Of a stretch of 64,000 nucleotides of DNA, positions 50,475-59,497 are shown one piece after another. A model generated the notes under the pieces. The model did not search any database. It was not told the origin of the DNA and saw nothing but the letters and a program-made list of their open reading frames with translations. Positions within the stretch are counted from its first letter, which is position 1. Each line of letters opens with the position of its first letter. The position numbers and the translations under genes are program-made. The stretch covers positions 2,356,105-2,420,104 of the forward strand of contig NC_007626.1 in the NCBI RefSeq assembly GCF_000009985.1, written 5' to 3'. The stretch is from Paramagnetospirillum magneticum AMB-1. GTDB lineage: Bacteria; Pseudomonadota; Alphaproteobacteria; Rhodospirillales; Magnetospirillaceae.

Positions 50475-52556
50475 ATGAAGGACGCATCCCACGTCGACCT
50501 CTCCGCCATCGAGCCGCTGGTTCGCTCTTCCGACCTGGCGGAATACCGGCAGGGTCTTGAGCGCCACCAGAGTGGCGAGTGGGATGCGGAGCGCTTCACC
50601 GCCTTTCGCCTGCGCTATGGCGTTTACGGCCAGAAGCAGCCCGGTGTCCAGATGGTTCGCATCAAGATCCCCGGCGGCATCGTGCCGACCCCGTGGTTGA
50701 AGACCCTGGCCCGCGTCAACCGCGACTTCGCCAAGGGACCGGCTCACATCACCACGCGGCAGGATTTCCAACTGTACTATATCCCGTTGGAGCGTAGCGC
50801 CGATATGCTGGAGGTTCTGGCCGCCGGCGGCATCACCACCCGCGAAGCCTGCGGCAACACCTTGCGCAACATGACCTCCTGCGCTCTGGCCGGGGCCTGT
50901 GGCCGCGAGCTGGTGGATGCCGGCAAGGTGGCCGAGCAGTTGGCGCGCACCTGGATGCGTCATCCCCTGGTCCAGCATATGCCGCGCAAGATGAAGTTCA
51001 CCGTGTCGGGCTGTGCCACCGATTGCGGCGCTTCGCCCATTCACGACCTGGGCTTCGTCGCCGTCGAGAAGGGCGGCAAGAAGGGTTTCAAGGTCCTGGC
51101 TGGCGGCGGTCTTGGCGGCCAGCCTATCATGGCAGTGGAGGTTCTGCCCTTCGTCATCGAAGAGGATCTGCCCACGGTCATCGAGGCCACCGCCCGCATT
51201 CACCAGCGCTATTCCAATCGCCGCGACCGCGCTTTGGCTCGCCTGAAGTTCGTGCTGCGGCGCTTTGGCCCCGAAAAGTTCACCTCCCTGTTCCAGGAGG
51301 AGTTCGACCGCCTGAAGAACCTGCCCCAGCGCCCCTGGCAGCCGCTGGCCTGGCGCAATCCGGTGGAGGCGCCGGTGGCCCGCACGCCGGCCGGCGTGGT
51401 TCCCGGTCACGATGGCAAGGTTGCGCTGGTTATTTACGTGCCGTTGGGCATTATTGACTCGGATCAGCTGGACGCGCTGCACGATATCGCCGTGGCGGCG
51501 GGCGTCAGTCGTCTGTCCACCACCCGCGACCAGAAGCTGGCTCTGCTGGATGTGGCCCGGGACAAGGTCGAGGAGGTGACCAAAGCCGTGCGGTCCATCG
51601 GTTTTGATATTCCTGCGGCGGCCGAGGATGTCCCCGACGTGGTGTCGTGCCCCGGCACCACCACCTGCCGCATTGGCATCACCAATTCCCAGAGCTTCGG
51701 CCTCCAGGTGGAGAAGGAAGCCCGCGGACAGGCCGATGCCAAGGGTGTTTCGGTGCATGTGTCGGGCTGCCAGAACTCATGCGGCCTGCACCACGTGGCC
51801 GATATCGGCCTGCACGGCATGGGCAAGAAGATCGACGGCAAGCCCGCGCCCCATTACCAGCTGCATTTCGGCGGTGATGCCTATTCCGGTCAGGTCGGGC
51901 TGGAAGGCCCCATCGTTCCCGCCCGCTTGGCCAACCGGGCCGTGGCCCTGCTGCGCCAGGAAATCCAGGGCGCCCGCGCCCAGGGCGAGAGCGTGCGGGC
52001 CTGGGCCGAGCGTCTGGGCAAGGACGGCATCGCCGAGGTTCTCAAGCCGCTGGCGGCCGGAGAGGGCGAAGATCTGTTCACCGATTGGGGCGATGCCGAT
52101 ATTTTCGTGGGGCCGCCCAAGGCCAAGGGCGAATGCGCCGCTCCCCAGGTCAGCACCACCTATTACACCGATCTGGCCGATGACGGCCTGATCAACCTGG
52201 ACCGCTTTCTGAGCAGCGGCCGCTGGCCCGAGGCCCTGAAGGCGGGCGAGGAAGCCACCGTCTATGCCCTGCGTCTGCTGCTGGCCGGTTACGGCGTGGT
52301 GACCGAGGACGAGCAGGATGCCGAGGGGGTGTTCGCCCTGTTCCGCTCGTCCAAGGCGGCGACCATCGAGGCGGTCAACGCCTTCGAATCCGTGCTGGCC
52401 GAGCGCACCTCGGCCCTGGTGACCGGCGAGGCGGTGACCTACCGCGAGGCCGTGGCCTACTTCATCGATACCGTGGGCGTGTTGATCACCCGGCCCAAGG
52501 CCGCGGTGGTGGCCGAGGTGGGCGATCTGGCCTCCATCCTGGCGGTGGTGGCCTGA
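50475..52556 (+). CDS. cysI: Sulfite reductase (siroheme / 4Fe-4S) hemoprotein with C-terminal extension
   Basis: A 693-residue siroheme protein of the nitrite/sulfite reductase family. The iron-sulfur/siroheme cysteines are in CPGTTTCRIG (about 391-397) and CQNSCGLHH (about 430), the C-x5-C and C-x3-C pairs; the pseudo-repeat in the first half has CALAGACG and SGCATDCGASP. It begins the cys operon, so sulfite is the likely substrate, reduced to sulfide with ferredoxin or a flavoprotein as donor. After about residue 550 there is an extra region of about 140 residues (YYTDLADDGLINLDRFLSSG, VYALRLLLAGYGVV) that may be an electron-transfer or partner domain. The ATG at 50475 has AGAGGG eight bases upstream. 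Confidence 0.88.
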   Translation: MKDASHVDLSAIEPLVRSSDLAEYRQGLERHQSGEWDAERFTAFRLRYGVYGQKQPGVQMVRIKIPGGIVPTPWLKTLARVNRDFAKGPAHITTRQDFQLYYIPLERSADMLEVLAAGGITTREACGNTLRNMTSCALAGACGRELVDAGKVAEQLARTWMRHPLVQHMPRKMKFTVSGCATDCGASPIHDLGFVAVEKGGKKGFKVLAGGGLGGQPIMAVEVLPFVIEEDLPTVIEATARIHQRYSNRRDRALARLKFVLRRFGPEKFTSLFQEEFDRLKNLPQRPWQPLAWRNPVEAPVARTPAGVVPGHDGKVALVIYVPLGIIDSDQLDALHDIAVAAGVSRLSTTRDQKLALLDVARDKVEEVTKAVRSIGFDIPAAAEDVPDVVSCPGTTTCRIGITNSQSFGLQVEKEARGQADAKGVSVHVSGCQNSCGLHHVADIGLHGMGKKIDGKPAPHYQLHFGGDAYSGQVGLEGPIVPARLANRAVALLRQEIQGARAQGESVRAWAERLGKDGIAEVLKPLAAGEGEDLFTDWGDADIFVGPPKAKGECAAPQVSTTYYTDLADDGLINLDRFLSSGRWPEALKAGEEATVYALRLLLAGYGVVTEDEQDAEGVFALFRSSKAATIEAVNAFESVLAERTSALVTGEAVTYREAVAYFIDTVGVLITRPKAAVVAEVGDLASILAVVA

Positions 52557-53254
52557 TGTCCGTGGATGTCGAACGCCTGATCCGCGATTACGGCCATCTG
52601 GAGGGCAAGGATTTGCTGGCCGCCCTGGTTGACGGCGAACTGGCCGGGCACATTGCCGTGACGTCGTCCTTCGGGGCGGAATCGGCGGTGTTGCTCGACC
52701 TGGTGGCCGAAGTCGATCCCGGTCTGCCGGTGATTTTCCTCGACACCGACGAGTTGTTTGATGAGACCATCGCCTATCGCACTCAGCTAGAGTGTCACCT
52801 GGGCTTGACCAATGTGATCGTTGTTCGCCCCACCAAGGCGGAACTGAGGGATGCCGAGGAGCTGTGGCGGACCGACGAAGACCGCTGTTGCGAACTGCGC
52901 AAGGTGCGGCCTCTGGCCCGCGCCGTGGCGGGGTACGGCGCCCTGGTGGATGGCCGCAAGCGGGCCCATGGCGCCGAGCGGGAGGGTCTTGCCACTCTGT
53001 CCGGCGGCGGCGGCGTTCTCAAGGTCAGCCCCCTGGCCAAGTGGAGTGCCGAGGAGATCGAGGCGCATTTCATCCGCCGCAACCTGCCGCGCCACCCGCT
53101 GGTGGCGCAGAGTTACCGCTCCATCGGCTGCTGGCCGTGCACTCGCCCGGTGGAAGCCGGCCAGTCTCCCCGGGCCGGGCGGTGGGCCGGCAAGGGCAAG
53201 AGCGAATGCGGCATTCACACCATGTCCCTGGGCCGTGATGGCTCGGGAATCTGA
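52556..53254 (+). CDS. cysH: Assimilatory adenylylsulfate (APS/PAPS) reductase
   Basis: A 232-residue PAPS/APS reductase: SSFGAESAVLLDLVAEVDPG (P-loop-like PPi motif region), CCELRKVRPL and, near the C-terminus, C-W-P-C in SIGCWPCTRPVEAG and ECGIH with the catalytic cysteine. The two-cysteine pairs CC and CxxC bind a 4Fe-4S cluster and mark the APS-reducing type. The start ATG overlaps the cysI stop (TGATG). Confidence 0.92.
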   Translation: MSVDVERLIRDYGHLEGKDLLAALVDGELAGHIAVTSSFGAESAVLLDLVAEVDPGLPVIFLDTDELFDETIAYRTQLECHLGLTNVIVVRPTKAELRDAEELWRTDEDRCCELRKVRPLARAVAGYGALVDGRKRAHGAEREGLATLSGGGGVLKVSPLAKWSAEEIEAHFIRRNLPRHPLVAQSYRSIGCWPCTRPVEAGQSPRAGRWAGKGKSECGIHTMSLGRDGSGI

Positions 53255-53275
53255 ACGCGGAAAGACAATAAAGAG

Positions 53276-54082
53276 ATGATCATGAACGATCTCGACGCCT
53301 TGGAGAGCCAATCCATCTACATCCTGCGCGAGGCCTTCAACCGCCTCGACAAGATCGCCATGCTGTGGTCGATCGGCAAGGATTCCAACGTCATGCTGTG
53401 GCTGGCCCGCAAGGCGTTCTTCGGCCATGTGCCGTTCCCGGTGCTGCACGTGGACACCCACAACAAGATCCCCGAGATGATCGAGTTCCGCGACCGGGTC
53501 GCCAAGGAATGGAACCTGCCGCTGATCGTCGGCGAAAACACCGAGGCGCTGGCCGCCGGCATGGGGCCGCACAAGGGCCGCGTCGAGTGTTGCACCGCGC
53601 TGAAGACCGAAGGGCTGAAGGCGCTGCTCGCCCAGCACGGCTTCACCGGCGTCATCGCCGGCATCCGCCGCGATGAGGAAGGGACCCGCGCCAAGGAGCG
53701 GGTGTTCAGCCCGCGCAACCAATCGGCCGAGTGGGACTTCAAGGACCAGCCGCCCGAATTCTGGGACCAGTTCAAGACCGACTTTGCCCCCGGCACCCAT
53801 CTGCGCATCCATCCGCTGCTGGCGTGGTCCGAACTGGACGTCTGGCGCTACATCGAGCGCGAGAACATCCCCATGGTCGATCTCTATTTCGCCAAGAACG
53901 GCCGGCGTTACCGCAGCCTGGGCTGCGCGCCCTGCACCGGTTCGGTGGCGTCGACCGCCTCGACGGTGGCCGAGATCATCGAGGAACTGGAAACCACCAA
54001 GATTTCCGAGCGCTCGGGCCGTGCCCAGGACAAGGAATCCGAGGACGCTTTCGAGCGTCTTCGCGCCGGCGGCTATATGTGA
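53276..54082 (+). CDS. cysD: Sulfate adenylyltransferase subunit 2
   Basis: A 268-residue CysD: the PP-loop [53 protein letters not shown] and [16 protein letters not shown] are all diagnostic. It activates sulfate to APS together with the CysN GTPase encoded 19 bases downstream. Two ATG codons (53276 and 53282) are possible starts. Confidence 0.96.
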   Translation: MIMNDLDALESQSIYILREAFNRLDKIAMLWSIGKDSNVMLWLARKAFFGHVPFPVLHVDTHNKIPEMIEFRDRVAKEWNLPLIVGENTEALAAGMGPHKGRVECCTALKTEGLKALLAQHGFTGVIAGIRRDEEGTRAKERVFSPRNQSAEWDFKDQPPEFWDQFKTDFAPGTHLRIHPLLAWSELDVWRYIERENIPMVDLYFAKNGRRYRSLGCAPCTGSVASTASTVAEIIEELETTKISERSGRAQDKESEDAFERLRAGGYM

Positions 54083-54100
54083 GCAAGGGACCCGACCATC

Positions 54101-56026
54101 ATGAGCAATACCGCAACCGCCCTTAAAGCCATCCCCGAGGTCTCCGTGTCCCACACCGCCTCTCCCATGAAGATCGTCGTCGTCGGTCATGTGGACCACG
54201 GCAAGTCCACCCTGGTGGGCCGCATTCTCAACGAGACCGGCGCTCTGCCCGAGGGCAAGGTCGAGTACCTCCGGGAAGTCTGCGACAAGCGCGGCATGCC
54301 CTTCGAATGGGCCTTCGTCATGGACGCGCTGCAGGCCGAACGCGACCAGGGCATCACCATCGATACCGCCCAGATTCGCTTCAAGACCGAGGCCCGGCCC
54401 TACGTCATCATCGACGCTCCCGGCCACAAGGAATTCCTCAAGAACATGGTGTCGGGCGCCGCCTCGGCCGAGGCTGCCGTACTGGTCATCGACGCCCATG
54501 AAGGCGTGCAGGAGCAGTCGCGTCGCCACGGCTACCTGCTGCATCTGCTCGGCCTGCGCCAGATCGCCGTGGCGGTCAACAAGATGGATCTGGTGAACTT
54601 CTCGGAAAGCCGCTTCGAGGAAGTGAAGGCCGAGATCGTCGCCTATCTCAACTCCATCGGCGTCGAGCCCACCTATGTCGTCCCGGTGGCGGCCCGTTCC
54701 GGCGCCAACATCGCCACAAAATCCGTCGAGACCCCCTGGTACCAGGGCCCCAGCGTGCTGGGCGCGCTGGATATGTTCGAGCCGGCCAAGCCCGCCACCG
54801 ATCTGGCGCTGCGCTTTCCGGTCCAGGATGTTTACAAGTTTGACGAGCGCCGCATCATCGCCGGGCGCATCGAATCCGGCCGGCTCAAAGTGGGCGACAC
54901 CCTGGTCTTCGCACCGTCGGGCAAGATGGCCAAGGTGGCGACCATCGAGACCTGGGGCAACGTGGCGGCGGCGGTGTCGGCCGGCGCCGGCCAGTCGGTG
55001 GGCATCACCCTCGATGAGCAGATCTTCGTCGAGCGCGGCAACGTCGCCAGCCTGGAGCACCACGTCCCCCATCAGTCCCACGACCTGAAGGCCCGAGTCT
55101 TCTGGCTGGGCCGGGGGCCGCTGAAGGTGGGCTCGCGTTACAAGCTGAAGCTGGCCACCGCCGAGCATGTGGTCGACGTGGTGGCCATCGAACGGGTCAT
55201 CGACGTCGAGGATCTGGCCAACCATCAGGGAACCGAGGTGGCGCGCAATGCCGTGGCCGAGGTGGTCTTCCGGGGCAAGTCGCCCATCGCCCATGATTCG
55301 TTCATCGATAATCCTCGCCTGGGCCGCTTCGTGCTGGTCGAGGGCTACGACATCGTCGGGGGCGGCGTTATCGCCGAGGCCTCGTCCGAGGACGCCCGCA
55401 ATCGCTCCACCCATGTCACCGAAGTCCCCCATAAGGTCGATGCCGAGACCCGCTCTATCGCCAACGGCCATCGTGGCGGCGTGGTGTGGCTGACCGGCCT
55501 GTCGGGCGCCGGCAAGTCGACCATCGCCATGGAGGTGGAGCGGCAACTGTTCCTCAAGGGCTGGCAGGTCACCGTCCTGGACGGCGACAACGTGCGCACC
55601 GGCCTGTGCGGCGACCTGGGCTTTTCCGATGCCGACCGTGCCGAGAACATCCGCCGGGTGGGCGAGGTGGCCCATCTGTTCGCCGACGCCGGCATGGTGG
55701 TGGTGACCTCGTTCATCTCCCCCTTCCGCGCTGACCGCGAGAAGGTACGCGCCATCAATCCCGACGCCTTCCACGAAGTGCACGTGGCCACCGGCCTCAA
55801 CGAGTGCGAACGCCGTGATCCCAAGGGCCTGTACAAGAAGGCCCGCTCCGGCGAGATCAGCTATTTCACCGGAGTGTCCTCGGCCTACGAGGCACCGGCC
55901 CTGCCGGAGCTGACCCTGGCCACGGAAGGAAAAAGCGTCGACGAGAGCGTCGCCGATCTGCTGCGCTATATCGACAAGGCCTTCTCGCTTTCGGCGCGGG
56001 AACAGGCCAACGGCTGGGGGCTGTAA
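54101..56026 (+). CDS. cysNC: Bifunctional sulfate adenylyltransferase GTPase / APS kinase
   Basis: A 641-residue fusion. The N-terminal half is the CysN GTPase: G1 [10 protein letters not shown]3 DAPGHKEF, G4 NKMD, and two beta-barrels. The C-terminal part (about 460-641) is the APS kinase CysC: P-loop [27 protein letters not shown] and [10 protein letters not shown]. CysN drives sulfate activation by GTP hydrolysis with CysD, and CysC makes PAPS. Given that cysH encodes the APS-type reductase, PAPS may not be required for reduction and may serve other sulfation. Confidence 0.96.
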   Translation: MSNTATALKAIPEVSVSHTASPMKIVVVGHVDHGKSTLVGRILNETGALPEGKVEYLREVCDKRGMPFEWAFVMDALQAERDQGITIDTAQIRFKTEARPYVIIDAPGHKEFLKNMVSGAASAEAAVLVIDAHEGVQEQSRRHGYLLHLLGLRQIAVAVNKMDLVNFSESRFEEVKAEIVAYLNSIGVEPTYVVPVAARSGANIATKSVETPWYQGPSVLGALDMFEPAKPATDLALRFPVQDVYKFDERRIIAGRIESGRLKVGDTLVFAPSGKMAKVATIETWGNVAAAVSAGAGQSVGITLDEQIFVERGNVASLEHHVPHQSHDLKARVFWLGRGPLKVGSRYKLKLATAEHVVDVVAIERVIDVEDLANHQGTEVARNAVAEVVFRGKSPIAHDSFIDNPRLGRFVLVEGYDIVGGGVIAEASSEDARNRSTHVTEVPHKVDAETRSIANGHRGGVVWLTGLSGAGKSTIAMEVERQLFLKGWQVTVLDGDNVRTGLCGDLGFSDADRAENIRRVGEVAHLFADAGMVVVTSFISPFRADREKVRAINPDAFHEVHVATGLNECERRDPKGLYKKARSGEISYFTGVSSAYEAPALPELTLATEGKSVDESVADLLRYIDKAFSLSAREQANGWGL

Positions 56027-56046
56027 AATTTCGTCCATTGATGTCG

Positions 56047-56079
56047 AAGGGCGCCATCCGTCGGGTGGTGCCCTTTTTT
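56047..56079 (+). terminator. Rho-independent terminator of the cys operon
   Basis: The hairpin aagggcgccatcc-gtc-gggtggtgccctt is followed by T4-T6, 20 bases after the cysNC stop. The complementary strand's convergent kinase gene ends at 56080, so this also separates the two units. Confidence 0.85.
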
Positions 56080-57951
56080 CTATGGGGCAGGCGGCAGGCT
56101 GAAGCGAACGGTGCAACCTTCGGTGACCGTAGTGTCGATCCAGATGTTGCCGCCCAGGCGCTCGACGATCTTACGGCAGATGGCCAGGCCGATCCCCACG
56201 CCAGGGAAGTGGTCGGGGCCATGGAGCCGCCGGAACACCTGGAAAACATCGTCGGCATAGGAGGGCAGGATACCGATGCCGTGATCCGCCACGGCGACGG
56301 TGACCATGGTGTCGCTGACGCTCGCCGTAATGGTGATGCGCGGTGGCGCCTCGGCGCGCGCAAACTTCAGGGCATTGTCGATCAACCGGATGAAAAGGTC
56401 GATAAGAAGGGCCTCGTTGCCCATCACCCGGGGCAGCGGCTCCGCCTCAACGACGGCGCCGCATTGTCCGATCGGATCGGCCAAGGCTTCACATGCTCCA
56501 TGCAGAGCCGCATCCAGGCTTTGCGGCTCGACGGGGGAATCCAGCGGTGCGACCTGGGCATAGGCGAGAAGGCCGCGGACCTGATCTTGCATCCGCCGGC
56601 CGGCATTGGTCAGGTAGCCCAGCAAATCGCTCGTGTCGGCGTCCAGCGTCGGGCCGATGCGGCGCTCGAGTAACTGGCTGAAGCTGACGATGCCGCGTGC
56701 CGGTTCCTGCAGGTCGTGGGCGGTGATCTCGGTCAACCTCTCCAGTTCCTGGTTGGTACGGACCAGCTTTTCCAGCGAGGCAGCCAGGGCCTGCTCGGCC
56801 GCTTTGCGCTCGGTAATGTTTTCCAGCGCCACCAACACCCGGTCGAGACAGCCTTCATGGCCGGGGGGAACGCGCCAGTGGAGCATGACCTGGCGCCGGT
56901 CACCGCTGAGGGTCTTGACCTCGCCTTCCACGGACAGTTCGGTCTCGCCCTTCCATATGGCGACGATCTGGCGGCGAAAGGTGTGGAATGACGCGGTGGT
57001 GAATGTTTTTTGCAGGTTGCCGAGCAGCGCCGCCCGGCTGGGGGCATTGTGCAGAGCCAGGGTGGCGGCGTTGACGTTGACCACCTCCACCAGGGCGGCG
57101 CAGCGGACGACGAAGTCCGGATGGGCCTCCAGATAGACCTCGATTTCCAGATCCATGGACCCGCGCAGGGCGTCCACCTCTCGCTTGACCCTGGAAAAAT
57201 CCTCTTCCCAAAGGGAAACGGGCGAGTTGTCAAATACAATGCGCAGATGTTCCTCTCTGGACCGCAGGGCGTGATAGCCCTGATCGATGGCTTGGCGCAT
57301 CTCGGCATAGGCCGCCGCCAGGTCCTTCAACTCGTCGTGGGGAGAGACCAGTTGCATTTCCCAATCGGCCCGGTCCAGGTTCATGTGGCGCACATGGGCG
57401 GCCATTTGGGCAAGCGGCTGAGCGATCAGCCGGTAGACCTGCCAGTAAAGGGCGGCAAGAATTCCCGCCATCAGGATGATGTTGGCCAGGAGCAGCAATC
57501 CGGCCCGGTGGAGGACGGGCCGCAGAAGCAGGCGTTGGCTCACCGAGACCTCCAGCAAGCCGATGCGCAGTTCCTTGCCGTAATAGACCCGCGCCAGGGG
57601 ATAGCGTCTGGTGATCATCTCGCCGTCGCCGCCGGGGCCATCCGCAACCAGGACGGCTCCGGTCTCGTCGGTGACGCGGACGAGCTGGACATAGGGCGTC
57701 TGGCGAATGCCGGCCACCAGTTGGCCCAGGCGCTCGCCATCCTGCAGCCAGACGTTTTCCGTCACGCTGGCCAGATAGCCCGCCTCGATCTGGTGGAAGC
57801 GCTCGTCCGTCCGCTGGAGGGTGATCTGGTAATCGGCGGTGACCAGCCCGGCCGCGATGAGGAGCGCTACGGCAAGGCCCGTCACGCCTAGACGGATGAT
57901 CAGGCGATGGGCGACGCTGCCTCGGCGGGCCAGGGCGCTGGCAAAGGTCAT
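56080..57951 (-). CDS. Membrane sensor histidine kinase with PAS domain
   Basis: A 623-residue kinase: two membrane helices (about 20-42 and 150-175) around a periplasmic sensor of about 105 residues, HAMP (180-235), a PAS domain with an unusually long insertion (250-395), HisKA with acceptor ITAHDLQEPARGI, and HATPase (RLIDNALKFARAE, DHGIGILPSYADDVF, GVGIGLAICRKIVERLGG). Its ATG overlaps the upstream binding-protein gene by four bases, so the two form a unit in which the binding protein probably presents the signal. No response regulator is adjacent. Confidence 0.9.
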   Translation of the reverse strand: MTFASALARRGSVAHRLIIRLGVTGLAVALLIAAGLVTADYQITLQRTDERFHQIEAGYLASVTENVWLQDGERLGQLVAGIRQTPYVQLVRVTDETGAVLVADGPGGDGEMITRRYPLARVYYGKELRIGLLEVSVSQRLLLRPVLHRAGLLLLANIILMAGILAALYWQVYRLIAQPLAQMAAHVRHMNLDRADWEMQLVSPHDELKDLAAAYAEMRQAIDQGYHALRSREEHLRIVFDNSPVSLWEEDFSRVKREVDALRGSMDLEIEVYLEAHPDFVVRCAALVEVVNVNAATLALHNAPSRAALLGNLQKTFTTASFHTFRRQIVAIWKGETELSVEGEVKTLSGDRRQVMLHWRVPPGHEGCLDRVLVALENITERKAAEQALAASLEKLVRTNQELERLTEITAHDLQEPARGIVSFSQLLERRIGPTLDADTSDLLGYLTNAGRRMQDQVRGLLAYAQVAPLDSPVEPQSLDAALHGACEALADPIGQCGAVVEAEPLPRVMGNEALLIDLFIRLIDNALKFARAEAPPRITITASVSDTMVTVAVADHGIGILPSYADDVFQVFRRLHGPDHFPGVGIGLAICRKIVERLGGNIWIDTTVTEGCTVRFSLPPAP

Positions 57952-58703
57952 TTCATCTCCGTCACCGAGGAGCCGAGTCCTCCGAAGACTTTGCGGGCAA
58001 TGGTCTCGTAGGAGCCGTCGGCTTTCATCCGCCGCAGCGCTTCGGCCATGGCGGGCGCCAGATCGGCATGGCGGCGGTTGAGATAGATGAACATGGGCAC
58101 CTTGGCCAGCGGCGGCTCGGCGCAGGTCAGCGGAACGTTCATCTGGCGGGCCAGCCACAGGATCTGCCAGCGCTCGTGCAGGATCAGCTCGGCCCGGCCG
58201 GCGTTGAGCAGGCTCAGCAGTTGCGCCGAATCCTTCACGGTGGTCAGTTCGCGCACCGGCGGCAGATTATGTTCGAAAATCTGCCAGCCGATGACGTAGG
58301 CGACGGAGAGCGGTCGGGTCTCCGCCCAGTTGGCCGGAAGCTTGCCGCCGGGCGAGGTGCAGGCCACGAAATCGTTGACGAACATCCGCTCGGGGACGGC
58401 GATCAGGTTGGGATATTCCTTCTCCAGCCCGGCAACCCGCCCTGTCAGCCCGTCAATGGTTCCATCGTCGGCCAGCTTGATGGCGCGTGACGACGCCGGA
58501 ATCACCTCCAGCTCCGCCGTCTTGCCCAGCTTGGCCAGCACGTCGCGGATGAGAAGCTGATGAAAGCCGGTACCCGCCCCATTGGTCCAGGGCTCGATCA
58601 TTCCGGTGGAGAAGCGTAGGGCGGACTCCGCCTGTCCCGGCAGCGGAGATGCCAGCCAGACAGCGGCCAGAAGCGAGGCGGTGGCGTTCAGGAAGCGTCC
58701 CAT
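57948..58703 (-). CDS. Periplasmic solute-binding protein (amino-acid type) linked to the kinase
   Basis: A 251-residue protein: signal peptide (LNATASLLAAVWLASPLPGQ), then the SBP_bac_3-like fold (LRFSTGMIEPWTNGAGTGFH, VIPASSRAIKLADDGTIDGL, LLSLLNAGRAELILHERWQI). There are no transporter genes nearby, and the gene overlaps the sensor kinase gene, so a sensory role is likely. The start at 58703 (ATG) is preferred over an in-frame GTG at 58715. Confidence 0.85.
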   Translation of the reverse strand: MGRFLNATASLLAAVWLASPLPGQAESALRFSTGMIEPWTNGAGTGFHQLLIRDVLAKLGKTAELEVIPASSRAIKLADDGTIDGLTGRVAGLEKEYPNLIAVPERMFVNDFVACTSPGGKLPANWAETRPLSVAYVIGWQIFEHNLPPVRELTTVKDSAQLLSLLNAGRAELILHERWQILWLARQMNVPLTCAEPPLAKVPMFIYLNRRHADLAPAMAEALRRMKADGSYETIARKVFGGLGSSVTEMK

Positions 58704-58827
58704 GGTGGTCCCCACTCGTCGTGGAGGGACTATATCATGGGTTTGGGGTAGATGCGCATGGTTGACGATGGATGGTTGCAGCAGGTCGGTTGGGCACCGA
58801 AGTGCCCAACCTTTCCAAAGGCGGCGG

Positions 58828-59319
58828 TTACGCCGCGTCCTTCCGGCCGCCGGGGCCTTCGATCAGCTTCTTGGCCTTGGCGAACAGGCTGGTGGGAGCC
58901 TCGCCCTTGATCTCGACCCGCCGGGGCTTCATGGCCTCGGGAATCTCGCGCACCAGATCGATGGTGAGCAGGCCGTCCGCCAGGTTGGCCCCGGTCACCC
59001 GCACGTGATCGGCCAGGGAGAAACGGCGGCTGAAGCCGCGCGAGGCGATACCCTTGTGCAGGTACTGGGCCTGCCCCTCCCTGTCCGCCTTCTTGCCGGT
59101 CACCGTCAGGGTGCTGTCCTGGGCTTCGATCTCCAGTTCGCCCGACGAGAACCCGGCCACGGCCAGGGTGATGCGGTAATGGTCTTCCCCCGCGGCCTCG
59201 ATGTCATAGGGGGGATACGCCGCGGCGTCGTCGAGGCGGGCGGCTGCCTCGGCCTGGCGGGCCAGGCGCTCGAAGCCGATGGCGGTGCGCAGCAGGGGGG
59301 CGAAGTCGTAGGTCAACAT
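58828..59319 (-). CDS. Small heat-shock protein Hsp20/IbpA family
   Basis: A 163-residue alpha-crystallin-type chaperone: N-terminal MLTYDFAPLLRTAIGFERL, core YDIEAAGEDHYRITLAVAGF-S and LEIEAQDSTLTVTGKK, FSRRFSLADHVRVTGANLAD-GLLTI, as in IbpA (GFSRRF, A-x-L-x-x-G-L-L). It binds unfolding proteins without ATP. AGGAGG lies seven bases before the ATG. Confidence 0.95.
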   Translation of the reverse strand: MLTYDFAPLLRTAIGFERLARQAEAAARLDDAAAYPPYDIEAAGEDHYRITLAVAGFSSGELEIEAQDSTLTVTGKKADREGQAQYLHKGIASRGFSRRFSLADHVRVTGANLADGLLTIDLVREIPEAMKPRRVEIKGEAPTSLFAKAKKLIEGPGGRKDAA

Positions 59320-59445
59320 GGTTACATCCTCCTTTGCGAAGCAATGTCACTGTTCGGTCCATCCCTTGGACCGGTCCGGACCCTTCAGAGGCATCCGGCG
59401 AAAATGATTTAGGATGGCTTTGCCCGGCCGCAAGGGTGGTTTGTT
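59320..59445 (-). promoter_or_regulatory. Possible heat-responsive leader of hsp20
   Basis: The minus-strand leader contains ttgcttcgcaaaggagg directly at the ribosome site, where ttgc can pair with gcaa and the UUGCU box recalls ROSE-type RNA thermometers. A further hairpin (ggtccggaccggtcc) lies upstream. A sequence cttgcgg-N10-ccatccta at about 59415-59440 could be an RpoH-type promoter. Both are weak readings by eye. Confidence 0.3.
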
Positions 59446-59497
59446 GCCCTTCGATTTGCCATAGTCCCGCCGGCCTTGAACGGCGGGGAGGGGGAGC

